NCBI GenBank assembly: GCA_963725395.1
Contig: CAVRYH010000006.1
Location: 1 to 64,000 of the forward strand
DNA: 64,000 nucleotides
Origin: Bog-756 sp963725395
GTDB taxonomy: Bacteria > Actinomycetota > Acidimicrobiia > Acidimicrobiales > RAAP-2
Direction: 5' to 3'
Part shown: piece after piece, positions 44,907 through 52,734 of the stretch
Layout of the letters: the number at the start of each line of letters is the position of its first letter
Position numbering within the stretch: the stretch's first letter is position 1
Translations under genes and position numbers: made by a program
The notes under the pieces: generated by a model
The model's database searches: none
What the model was told of the DNA's origin: nothing
What the model saw: the letters and a program-made list of their open reading frames with translations, nothing else

Positions 44907-45662
44907 ATGGCCACCCCCGACCCCCGTCGCACCCTCGAGTTCGACGGCTGTGTGAACTTCCGTGACCTGGGGGGCTATCCGACCTCCGACGGCCGCCGGC
45001 TGGGCTGGCGCCGGCTGTTCCGGGCCGACGGCCTCTCCCGGCTCAGCGGCGCGGACCACCGGCAGCTGCGCGGACTCGGTGTGGCCACGGTCATCGACCT
45101 GAGGACGGTCGACGAGGCCGAGCAGCGGGGCCGCTTCCCCGTCGACCGGGTGCCGGTCCGCTACGTCGACCTCCCCCTGACCGACGTCCTGCCCACCCCC
45201 GAGGAGCTGCCCTCCTGGAAGGAGGCGTCCTACGTGGCCGAGCGCTACGTGCAGATGGTCGAAGAGGGCGCCCCGGCCCTGGGCGTGGCCTTCGAGGTGC
45301 TGGGGTCCCAGGACTCGCTCCCCGCCGTCTTCCACTGCAGCGCGGGCAAGGACCGGACGGGCGTGCTCGCCGCCCTGATCCTGGCGTTCCTCGGTGTGCC
45401 CGACGGGATCATCGTCGAGGACTACTCCCTCAGCGCCCAGGCCATGGTGTTGCTGCTCGAGCGGCTGAAGGACGAGTATCCCGACGCCGTCGAGCAGGTG
45501 GAGCAGTTCGCCCCGGCCGTCCTCCAGGTGGTGCCCGAGACGATGGAGCAGTTCCTCGCCTCGGTGCGCTCGCGCGACGGCGGCTACGACGGCCTGGCCG
45601 ACGCCCTGGGCGTCACCGGTGCCGTGGCCGCCCTCCGCCGGTCCGTCCTCGTGGAGGCCTGA
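44907..45662 (+). CDS. Tyrosine-protein phosphatase (Y_phosphatase3/PtpB-like)
   Basis: A 251-aa protein-tyrosine/phosphoinositide phosphatase of the MptpB-like family. The N-terminal CVNFRDLGGYPTSDGRRLGW is the family entry motif; the P-loop is HCSAGKDRTGVLAAL with nucleophile Cys and the Lys-Asp substitution typical of this group. A helical lid follows. It may act on protein or lipid phosphates. Inserted between rpmA and obgE with its own leaderless promoter, it may be regulated apart from the ribosomal genes. Confidence 0.9.
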   Translation: MATPDPRRTLEFDGCVNFRDLGGYPTSDGRRLGWRRLFRADGLSRLSGADHRQLRGLGVATVIDLRTVDEAEQRGRFPVDRVPVRYVDLPLTDVLPTPEELPSWKEASYVAERYVQMVEEGAPALGVAFEVLGSQDSLPAVFHCSAGKDRTGVLAALILAFLGVPDGIIVEDYSLSAQAMVLLLERLKDEYPDAVEQVEQFAPAVLQVVPETMEQFLASVRSRDGGYDGLADALGVTGAVAALRRSVLVEA

Positions 45663-45697
45663 TCGGCCGGGCCTCGGGGACCGGCACGGTCGATCGG

Positions 45698-45703
45698 TAG
45701 GAT
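45698..45703 (+). promoter_or_regulatory. -10 element before obgE
   Basis: TAGGAT, exactly 6 nt before the ATG at 45710. Confidence 0.6.
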
Positions 45704-45709
45704 CGGGCC

Positions 45710-47017
45710 ATGGCCGGGTTCGTCGACGAGGCGCAATTGCACGTCAAAGCGGGTGACGGCGGCGCGGGCGCGGTGGCCTTCCGGCGTGAGGCCCACGTGG
45801 ACAAGGGCGGCCCCGACGGGGGCGACGGTGGCCGGGGCGGCAACGTGTGGTTGGTGGCCACCACCAACCAGTCGTCGCTCCTCGCCTTCCGGGACCACCC
45901 CTATCGGCGCGGCGGTGACGGCGGCCACGGTGGGGGGAAGAAGAAGCACGGCGCCCGGGGCTCCGACCTCGAGGTCCCCGTTCCTGTCGGCACCCGGGCC
46001 AAGGGTCCCGGTGGCGAGGTGCTGGTCGACCTGGCGTCCGCCGGGGACCGTTGGCTGGCCGGCGAGGGCGGCCGCGGCGGTCGAGGCAACGCCAGCTTCC
46101 TCTCCAACCGACGACGTGCCCCGGCCTTCGCCGAGCAGGGCGAGAAGGGCCACGAGCAGTGGTACGACCTCGAGCTCGCCCTGGTGGCCGATGTGGCCCT
46201 GGTCGGCTTCCCCAACGTCGGCAAGAGCACGCTGATCTCGCGCATCTCGGCCGCCAAGCCCAAGGTGGCCGACTACCCGTTCACCACCCTCGAGCCCCAC
46301 CTGGGGGTGGTGCGGGTCGACGACCAGTCGGACTTCACCGTGGCCGACATTCCCGGCCTGGTCGAGGGGGCGGCCGAGGGAAAAGGCCTCGGGCACCGCT
46401 TCCTGCGGCACATCACCCGGGCGCGGGCCCTGGTGATGCTGGTGGAGCTGGAGCCGGTCACCGGGGTCACGCCGGCCGAGCAGCTGGCCGTCCTGCTCGA
46501 CGAACTGGAGCGCTACCAGCCCTCGCTCCTCGACCGGCCCCGCCTCGTGGTCGGGTCCAAGGTCGATGCCGCCGTCGGGCTCACCGAGCAGGGCCCGGGT
46601 GGGCCCTTCGTGCCCGACCTCGTGATCTCGGCCGTGACCGGGCAGGGCATCACCGAGCTGGTGGGACGGCTGGCCCGCATCGTGGCCGGAGCGCGCGCCG
46701 CGCAACCCGACGAGGTGGGGACGATCGTCATCCATCACCCGCTCCCCGAGGGCTTCTCCGTCGACCGCATCGGCGAGGGCGAGTTCCGGGTTGTCGGACG
46801 GGTGGCCGAGCGGGCGGTCGCCCTCAACGACGTGACCTCGGACGAGGCCGCCGACTACGTCCAGGGGCGGCTGCGGCGGATCGGTGTCGACCGGGCGCTC
46901 GGCCGGGCCGGGGCCAGGGACGGCGACCTCGTCCACATCGGCGGACTGTCGTTCACCTGGTACCGCGACCAGCCCGAGTTCACCGGCGACTCCGGTGGTC
47001 GGCGAAGGCGATCGTGA
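45710..47017 (+). CDS. obgE: Obg-family GTPase
   Basis: A 435-aa GTPase that assists 50S assembly and links to the stringent response. The glycine-rich Obg fold is at the start (AGDGGAGAVAFRREAHVDKG, GGDGGRGGNVWL). G1 is GFPNVGKSTLI, switch/G3 VADIPGLVEGAAEGKGLG. The usual NKxD motif reads SKVDA here. The C-terminal OCT domain (EGFSVDRIGEGEFRVVGRVAERAV) is present. The stop overlaps the proB GTG by 3 nt. Confidence 0.95.
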   Translation: MAGFVDEAQLHVKAGDGGAGAVAFRREAHVDKGGPDGGDGGRGGNVWLVATTNQSSLLAFRDHPYRRGGDGGHGGGKKKHGARGSDLEVPVPVGTRAKGPGGEVLVDLASAGDRWLAGEGGRGGRGNASFLSNRRRAPAFAEQGEKGHEQWYDLELALVADVALVGFPNVGKSTLISRISAAKPKVADYPFTTLEPHLGVVRVDDQSDFTVADIPGLVEGAAEGKGLGHRFLRHITRARALVMLVELEPVTGVTPAEQLAVLLDELERYQPSLLDRPRLVVGSKVDAAVGLTEQGPGGPFVPDLVISAVTGQGITELVGRLARIVAGARAAQPDEVGTIVIHHPLPEGFSVDRIGEGEFRVVGRVAERAVALNDVTSDEAADYVQGRLRRIGVDRALGRAGARDGDLVHIGGLSFTWYRDQPEFTGDSGGRRRRS

Positions 47018-48144
47018 CCCTCGACGGGCCGGCTCCCACCGTGTCCGCGGCCCACACCCTGGTGGTCAAGATCGGGTCCTCCTCGGTGACCAGCGGCACC
47101 GGCGGTGTGGACGCCTCGGCCATCGACAAGCTGGCCGCCGAGGTGGCGGCGGCCCGGGCGGCGGGCCACCGGGTGGTGGTGGTGACCTCCGGCGCGGTGG
47201 CCGCCGGTTGGACGGCTCTGGCCCCGGGCCGGGCGAGGCCGACCGATCTCGCCACCCTGCAGGCGGTGTCGGCCGTGGGCCAGCACCACCTGATGCGGGT
47301 GTGGAGCGACGCGTTGGGCCACCACGGCCTGGCCGCCGGCCAGGTCCTGCTCGCCCCGTTGGACTTCGTCCACCGCAGCCAGTACCTCCACGCCCGCCAG
47401 ACGCTGGCCCGGCTCTTGGACCTCGGGGTCGTGCCCGTGGTCAACGAGAACGACGCCGTGGCCGACGAGGAGCTCCGGTTCGGGGACAACGACCGGCTGG
47501 CCGCCCTCGTGGCCCACCTGGTCGGCGCCCGGCTGCTGGTCCTGTTGACCGACACCGCCGGGCTCTTCACCGAGGACCCGCGTCGCACGGCGGGGGGCTC
47601 GTTGATCGAGGAGGTCGTGGAGATCGACCACGAGCTCGAGCGCATCGCCGGCGGGGCGGGGAGCGAGGTGGGCAGCGGGGGGATGGCCTCCAAGCTCGCC
47701 GCGGCCAAGATCGCCGTCTGGTCGGGCGTGGAGGCGGTGATCGCCGATGCCGCCCGGCCCGACGTTCTGGCCGAGGTGTCCCGGTCGACCCCGGGCGTGG
47801 GGACCCGCTTCCGTCCCCGGGGCCGGCGCCTGGCCGCCCGCAAGCTGTGGATCGCCTTCGCCGTCGGGGCGTCGGGGACCATCGTGGTCGACGCCGGGGC
47901 CCGTCGCGCCCTCACCGAGCGCGGCCGCTCCCTCCTGCCGGCCGGCGTCGTGTCGGTGCGCGGCGAGTTCGGTGCCGAGGACGCCGTGGAGATCGCCGGC
48001 CCCGACGGCGCCGTGTTCGCCAAGGGGCTCGTGCGCCAGCCGTCGGCCGTGGTGGCGGCGTGGGCCGGTCGGCGTTCGGACGAGCTGCCCGACGACGAGT
48101 CGCCCGAGGTGGTCCACCGAGACGACCTGGTGGTTATCGAGTAG
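47014..48144 (+). CDS. proB: Glutamate 5-kinase
   Basis: A 376-aa enzyme that phosphorylates glutamate in the first step of proline synthesis. The amino-acid-kinase fold shows VVKIGSSSVTS, VVTSGAVAAGWTAL, VVNENDAVADEELRFGDNDRLAA and LLTDTAGLFTEDPR, then GSGGMASKLAAAKIA. The C-terminal PUA domain begins near ARKLWIAF. The GTG overlaps obgE (GTGA), a common obg-proB link in actinobacteria. An in-frame GTG at 47041 is an alternative. Confidence 0.95.
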   Translation: MTLDGPAPTVSAAHTLVVKIGSSSVTSGTGGVDASAIDKLAAEVAAARAAGHRVVVVTSGAVAAGWTALAPGRARPTDLATLQAVSAVGQHHLMRVWSDALGHHGLAAGQVLLAPLDFVHRSQYLHARQTLARLLDLGVVPVVNENDAVADEELRFGDNDRLAALVAHLVGARLLVLLTDTAGLFTEDPRRTAGGSLIEEVVEIDHELERIAGGAGSEVGSGGMASKLAAAKIAVWSGVEAVIADAARPDVLAEVSRSTPGVGTRFRPRGRRLAARKLWIAFAVGASGTIVVDAGARRALTERGRSLLPAGVVSVRGEFGAEDAVEIAGPDGAVFAKGLVRQPSAVVAAWAGRRSDELPDDESPEVVHRDDLVVIE

Positions 48145-48190
48145 CTGACCTGGATCTCCACGGGGGGAGGCGGGCGCCCGGGGTGGGACC

Positions 48191-48222
48191 GCCCCCATCG
48201 GGGGCCGGCCCCCGCGGCCGGC
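48191..48222. terminator. Two adjoining GC hairpins between proB and proA
   Basis: GCCCCC-ATC-GGGGGC at 48191-48205 and GCCGGCC-CCCGC-GGCCGGC at 48204-48222 are perfect inverted repeats that share two bases. There is no T tract, so this would be an atypical terminator or a pause site before the proA promoter. Confidence 0.4.
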
Positions 48223-48250
48223 TCCGCGCCGCACGCAGGGACCCGCGAAC

Positions 48251-48256
48251 TACGCT
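48251..48256 (+). promoter_or_regulatory. -10 element before proA
   Basis: TACGCT, exactly 6 nt before the GTG at 48263, just after the hairpins. Confidence 0.6.
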
Positions 48257-48262
48257 GACACG

Positions 48263-49519
48263 GTGACACCCAGCCCGTCCCCCCCGATGATCGACCTCGG
48301 CCGTCGTGCCCGAGCCGCCTCGCGCCGTTTGGCCCGGGCCTCCTCGGCCGCCCGTGACGAGGCCCTCCACCGGGCCGCCGATCTCCTCGAACAGCAGGCC
48401 GACCACATCATCGGGGTGAACGGCGCCGAGGTGGCCCGGGCCGAGGCGGCGGGCGCCGACGAGACGGCACTCGACCGGCTCCGCCTGGACGACGCGTGGC
48501 TCGCCTCGATGGCCTCGGGCCTCCGGTCCGTGGCCACCCTGGCCGATCCGGTCGGCGAGGTCGTCGACGGGTGGGTCCGACCCAACGGACTGCGGGTCGA
48601 GCGGGTGCGGGTGCCCCTGGGCGTCGTCGGGATCATCTACGAGAACCGACCCAACGTCACGAGCGACGCCGCCGGGCTCTGCCTCAAGTCGGGCAACGCC
48701 GTCCTGCTGCGGGGGTCGTCCTCGGCCCTGTCCTCGAACCAGGCGGTCACCGACGTCCTCCGGGACGGCCTGGGCAAGGCCGGCCTGCCGGCCGACGCCG
48801 TCATCCTGGTCGAGGACACGAGCCGCGCCTCGGCCGTCGAGTTCATGCAGCTCGAGGGCTTCATCGACTGTCTCATCCCGCGCGGCGGGCCCTCGCTCGT
48901 GGCTTCGATCAGGGACCATGCCACCGTGCCCTACGTGGTCGACGGCGCCGGCAACTGCCACGTCTACGTCGACCGCCACGCCGATCTCGCCATGGCCGAG
49001 GCCATCGTGGTCAATGCCAAGACGGGTCGTCCCGGCGTGTGCAACAGCGCGGAGTCGGTGCTCGTCCACCGGGACGTGGCCGAGCCCTTCCTCGCCCGGC
49101 TGTCGACGGCGATGCCCGAGGTGACCCTGCTCGGGGACGCGGCCGCTCGGGCGCTGCTCCCCGGGGCCGGTGTGGCCACCGACGAGGATTTCGCCACCGA
49201 GTTCCTCTCCCTCACCATGACCGTGGCGGTGGTCGACGACCTCGACGCGGCCATCGACCACATCGCCCGCTTCGGCTCGGGTCACTCCGAGGCGGTGGTG
49301 ACCGGGGACCTCGCCACCGCCACCCGGTTCACCGCCGAGGTCGACGCGGCGGCGGTACTGGTCAACGCCTCCACCCGGTTCGTCGACGGCGAACAGCTGG
49401 GGCTGGGGGCGGAGATCGGCATCTCCACGCAGAAGCTCCACGCCCGGGGCCCGATGGGCCTCCGGGAGCTCACCTCGGTCAAGTACGTGGTGTCCGGCGA
49501 CGGGCAGGTCCGGCAATGA
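48263..49519 (+). CDS. proA: Gamma-glutamyl phosphate reductase
   Basis: A 418-aa aldehyde-dehydrogenase-fold enzyme for the second step of proline synthesis. Visible are VPLGVVGIIYENRPNVTSDA, LKSGNAVLLRGSSSA, LIPRGGPSLV, and the active-site Cys region TGRPGVCNSAESVLVH. The C-terminal GEQLGLGAEIGISTQKLHAR is diagnostic. It has its own leaderless promoter though proB is only about 120 nt upstream. The stop overlaps the MoxR ATG (ATGA). Confidence 0.96.
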   Translation: MTPSPSPPMIDLGRRARAASRRLARASSAARDEALHRAADLLEQQADHIIGVNGAEVARAEAAGADETALDRLRLDDAWLASMASGLRSVATLADPVGEVVDGWVRPNGLRVERVRVPLGVVGIIYENRPNVTSDAAGLCLKSGNAVLLRGSSSALSSNQAVTDVLRDGLGKAGLPADAVILVEDTSRASAVEFMQLEGFIDCLIPRGGPSLVASIRDHATVPYVVDGAGNCHVYVDRHADLAMAEAIVVNAKTGRPGVCNSAESVLVHRDVAEPFLARLSTAMPEVTLLGDAAARALLPGAGVATDEDFATEFLSLTMTVAVVDDLDAAIDHIARFGSGHSEAVVTGDLATATRFTAEVDAAAVLVNASTRFVDGEQLGLGAEIGISTQKLHARGPMGLRELTSVKYVVSGDGQVRQ

Positions 49520-50460
49520 CCGAGGTGGCTGAACCGACCCCCTCGTTGCGGGCCACCGACGAGATCTCCTCTGGGTTCCCCGTCGCCGGCGCACCGCGGT
49601 TCGCCACCATCGACGCCGTCCGCGAGGGCCTGGCCGGTGTCAGCTACCTGGCCGACGACGGCATCGCCGGTGTGGTCTTCCTGGCCGACCGGCTGGCCAA
49701 GCCGGTCCTCGTCGAGGGTCCCGCCGGCACCGGCAAGACCGAGCTGGCCAAATCGGTGGCCCGCCTCACCGGCAGCCGGCTCATCCGCCTCCAGTGCTAC
49801 GAGGGCCTCGACGAGTCGAAGGCCCTCTACGAGTGGAACTACAAAAAGCAGCTGCTGCGGATCCAGGCCGACTCGGGCCAGTCGTGGCAGCAGCTCGAAG
49901 AGGACATCTTCTCCGAGGAGTTCCTCCTGACCCGGCCCCTGCTCGAGGCCATCCGCTCCCCGGAACCCGTGGTCCTCCTGGTCGACGAGGTCGACCGGGT
50001 GGAGCTGGAGACCGAGGCGCTCCTCCTCGAGATCCTGTCCGAGTACCAGGTGTCGATCCCGGAACTGGGCACCGTGCGGGCCACCCAGATCCCGCTCGTC
50101 TTCCTCACCTCCAACAACACCCGCGAGCTGTCCGAGGCGTTGAAGCGCCGCTGCCTCTACCTCCACATCGACTACCCCCAACTCGACCGCGAGCGGGCCA
50201 TCATCGAGGCCAGGGTGCCGGGCATCAGCGAGGCGTTGGCCGACCAGGTGGCCCGCATCGTGCGCTCCATCCGGACCCTCGACCTGAAGAAGGACCCGTC
50301 GGTGTCCGAGACCCTCGACTGGGCCCGGACCCTGGTGGTGCTCGGTGTGGAGTCGATCGACGCCGAGCAGGCACGCGACACGCTGCACATCCTGCTCAAG
50401 TACCAGACCGACATCGAGCGGGCGACCAAGGAGCTGGCCTCGGTCAAGCCCGCGGACTGA
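49516..50460 (+). CDS. MoxR-family AAA+ ATPase
   Basis: A 314-aa MoxR-type chaperone ATPase. Walker A is VEGPAGTGKTELAK near residue 73, Walker B VVLLVDEVDRVE, sensor 1 FLTSNNTRELSEALKRRC with the Arg finger region. The preceding CYEGLDESKALYEWNYKKQL is typical of the CoxD/MoxR branch that acts with a vWA partner on metalloenzymes. It is coupled to proA by a 4-nt overlap, and 10 nt before the vWA gene. The client protein is not in this window. Confidence 0.93.
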   Translation: MTEVAEPTPSLRATDEISSGFPVAGAPRFATIDAVREGLAGVSYLADDGIAGVVFLADRLAKPVLVEGPAGTGKTELAKSVARLTGSRLIRLQCYEGLDESKALYEWNYKKQLLRIQADSGQSWQQLEEDIFSEEFLLTRPLLEAIRSPEPVVLLVDEVDRVELETEALLLEILSEYQVSIPELGTVRATQIPLVFLTSNNTRELSEALKRRCLYLHIDYPQLDRERAIIEARVPGISEALADQVARIVRSIRTLDLKKDPSVSETLDWARTLVVLGVESIDAEQARDTLHILLKYQTDIERATKELASVKPAD

Positions 50461-50470
50461 GACGGGACCC

Positions 50471-51958
50471 GTGCTCGACCTCCTCACCGGCTTCGTGGCC
50501 GAACTGCGCGCCGCGGGTATCCCCGTCTCCCTGACCGAGCACCTCGATGCGGCCGAGGCGCTCCAACACGTGCCGATGGAGGACCGCGAGGCGGTCAAGT
50601 ACACGCTCGGAGCCAGCCTGGTCAAGTCGTCGTCCCACTGGCGGGCCTACGAGACCGCCTTCGAGATCTACTTCTCCCTGCGGGGTCCCGACTACCAGAT
50701 CGACGGAGGGGGAGGGGAGGGCGAGGAGCCATCCGAACCCGAGGACGGCGGTCAGGGGTCCGGGCAGGGTGACGGACGGGGGCAGGGCCGTGGCGGGGGG
50801 AGCGGCGCCGGGGAGGGCATGACCGCCGAGGAGCTGGCCGACCTGCTCTACAAGGCCCTGCTCGGGGCCAACGACGCCATGGTGACCGCGGTGGCCCGCC
50901 AGGCGGTGTCGCGCTATGCCGGCATGGAGGCCGGCCGACCGGTGGGCGGGACCTACTACCTCTACCGGACCCTGCGGAACCTCGACCTCGACCGGGTGCT
51001 CGAGCGGCTGATGGCCGAGGCCCGGGCCGGGGCGTCCCCTGTGGCCGGCAACGACCCCGGCGAGCCGCCCGTCACGCTCACCGCTCTCGAGGAACGCCTG
51101 TTGCGGGACGAGTTCCAGGTCCGGATCGACCAGCTCCGCCAGGAGATCGAGAACGAGATCCGCCGGCGGCTGGTCGCCGACCGGGGCAGCGAGGCGCTGG
51201 CCCGGTCGCTCCGCAAGCCGCTGCCCGAGGACATCGACGTCATGCACGCCACCCGCGAGGAGCTGGTCGCGCTGCGCAAGTCCCTCCAGCCGCTGTCGCG
51301 CAAGCTGGCCGTCCGGCTGGCCCGGAAGCGTCGCCACGGGCGCAAGGGCGCTCTCGACTTCCGGTCCACCGTGCGCCACTCCCTGTCGACGGGCGGGGTG
51401 CCGGTCGACCCCAAGTTCCGCTACCCCCGTCCGTCCAAGCCCGAGATCGTGGTCATCGCCGACATCTCCGGATCGGTCGCCTCGTTCGCCCGCTTCACCC
51501 TCCACCTCGTGCACGCCATCAGCTCCCAGTTCTCCAAGGTCCGCAGCTTCGTGTTCATCGACGGCATCGACGAGGTGAGCCGGTTCTTCGAGGGGGTCGA
51601 CGATCCCGCCGAGGCGGTCCACCGCATCAACACCGAGGCCGACGTGATCTGGGTGGACGGGCACTCGGACTACGGTCACGCCTTCACCGTCTTCTGGGAG
51701 CGCTGGGGCGAGGAGATCACCCCCCGGACGAGCGTGCTGCTCCTCGGGGACGCGTGGAACAACTACCACGCCTCCCAGGCCTGGGTGGTCAAGGAGCTCC
51801 GGGCCCGGGCCCGGCACGTGTACTGGCTCAACCCGGAGCCGAGGGCCTACTGGGACTCGGGGGACTCCATCGTCGGCGAGTACGCGCTGCACTGCGACGA
51901 CGTCGTGGAGTGCCGCACGCTGCGCCAGCTCGAGCGGTTCGTCGGGGAGCTGGCGTGA
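50471..51958 (+). CDS. vWA domain protein (CoxE-like), MoxR partner
   Basis: A 495-aa protein with a C-terminal von Willebrand A domain. The MIDAS starts VVIADISGSVASFARF (D-x-S-x-S), then FVFIDGIDEVSRFFEG and VLLLGDAWNNYHASQAWV. A Gly/Gln-rich linker (residues about 78-118) separates a helical N-terminus. Together with MoxR it forms the usual MoxR-vWA module for metal-cofactor insertion or protein remodelling. GTG start. Its end overlaps the histidine-phosphatase GTG by 4 nt. Confidence 0.9.
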   Translation: MLDLLTGFVAELRAAGIPVSLTEHLDAAEALQHVPMEDREAVKYTLGASLVKSSSHWRAYETAFEIYFSLRGPDYQIDGGGGEGEEPSEPEDGGQGSGQGDGRGQGRGGGSGAGEGMTAEELADLLYKALLGANDAMVTAVARQAVSRYAGMEAGRPVGGTYYLYRTLRNLDLDRVLERLMAEARAGASPVAGNDPGEPPVTLTALEERLLRDEFQVRIDQLRQEIENEIRRRLVADRGSEALARSLRKPLPEDIDVMHATREELVALRKSLQPLSRKLAVRLARKRRHGRKGALDFRSTVRHSLSTGGVPVDPKFRYPRPSKPEIVVIADISGSVASFARFTLHLVHAISSQFSKVRSFVFIDGIDEVSRFFEGVDDPAEAVHRINTEADVIWVDGHSDYGHAFTVFWERWGEEITPRTSVLLLGDAWNNYHASQAWVVKELRARARHVYWLNPEPRAYWDSGDSIVGEYALHCDDVVECRTLRQLERFVGELA

Positions 51959-52734
51959 CGCCCGCCGGGGGCGGCGGATTCGACGCCTTGGCCGGGGCCC
52001 CGAGCCCCCGTGGGGGATGGCCGCCGGCCGGCATCCGGACCCTGTCCCAGACGCCGAGGGACGCGACCCGCCTGGTGCTCGTCCGCCACGGCGAGGCGGT
52101 GTGCAACGTCTCGGGCATCTGCGGTGGGCTCCTCGGGTGCCGGGGGCTGACCGAACTCGGGCGCGCCCAGGTGGAGGCCCTGCGGGACCGGCTCCTCGTC
52201 ACCGGGGAGCTCGCCGATACCGACGCCCTCTACGCCAGCGTGCTGCCCCGGGCGGTCGAGACCGCGGCCATCGTGGCCCCGGCACTGGTGGGCGCGGGAT
52301 CGGCGGTCGTGCCCGAGACGGTGACCGAGTGCGGCCTCTGCGAGCTCCACCCGGGCGACGCCGACGGGCTGACGTGGACCGAGTACACCGAGCGGTTCGG
52401 CACGCTCGACTGGGATGCCCACCCCGACCAGGCCATCGCCCCGAACGGGGAGAGCTGGACCGGCTTCGTCAACCGGGTGGACGCCACGCTCGACACCCTG
52501 GCGGCCCGCCACGGCGGCGAGCTGGTGGTGGTGGCCTGCCACGCCGGCGTCGTGGAGGCCTCGCTGTTGGCGAAGGCCCCGGTGACCGGCGGACTCACCG
52601 GCGCCCGGCTGCAGCTGCGGACCCTGCACGCCTCGATGACCACCTGGGAGGTCGACGACGGGCGGTGGCGCCTGTTGGCCTTCAACGACGCCGCCCACCA
52701 CCTGGCGGCCCGCCCGGTCGCTCAGCAGGCGTAG
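51955..52734 (+). CDS. Histidine phosphatase family protein
   Basis: A 259-aa phosphoglycerate-mutase-like phosphatase. The active site is RLVLVRHGEAVCNVSG with the RHG motif near residue 43; the second His is in VVACHAGVVEASLLA. The insert between contains SVLPRAVETAA. The first ~35 residues are disordered. Substrate unknown. Translational coupling to the vWA gene suggests a link, but this may be only operon packing. Its last 13 nt overlap the tail of the opposing gene at 52722. Confidence 0.9.
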   Translation: MTPAGGGGFDALAGAPSPRGGWPPAGIRTLSQTPRDATRLVLVRHGEAVCNVSGICGGLLGCRGLTELGRAQVEALRDRLLVTGELADTDALYASVLPRAVETAAIVAPALVGAGSAVVPETVTECGLCELHPGDADGLTWTEYTERFGTLDWDAHPDQAIAPNGESWTGFVNRVDATLDTLAARHGGELVVVACHAGVVEASLLAKAPVTGGLTGARLQLRTLHASMTTWEVDDGRWRLLAFNDAAHHLAARPVAQQA

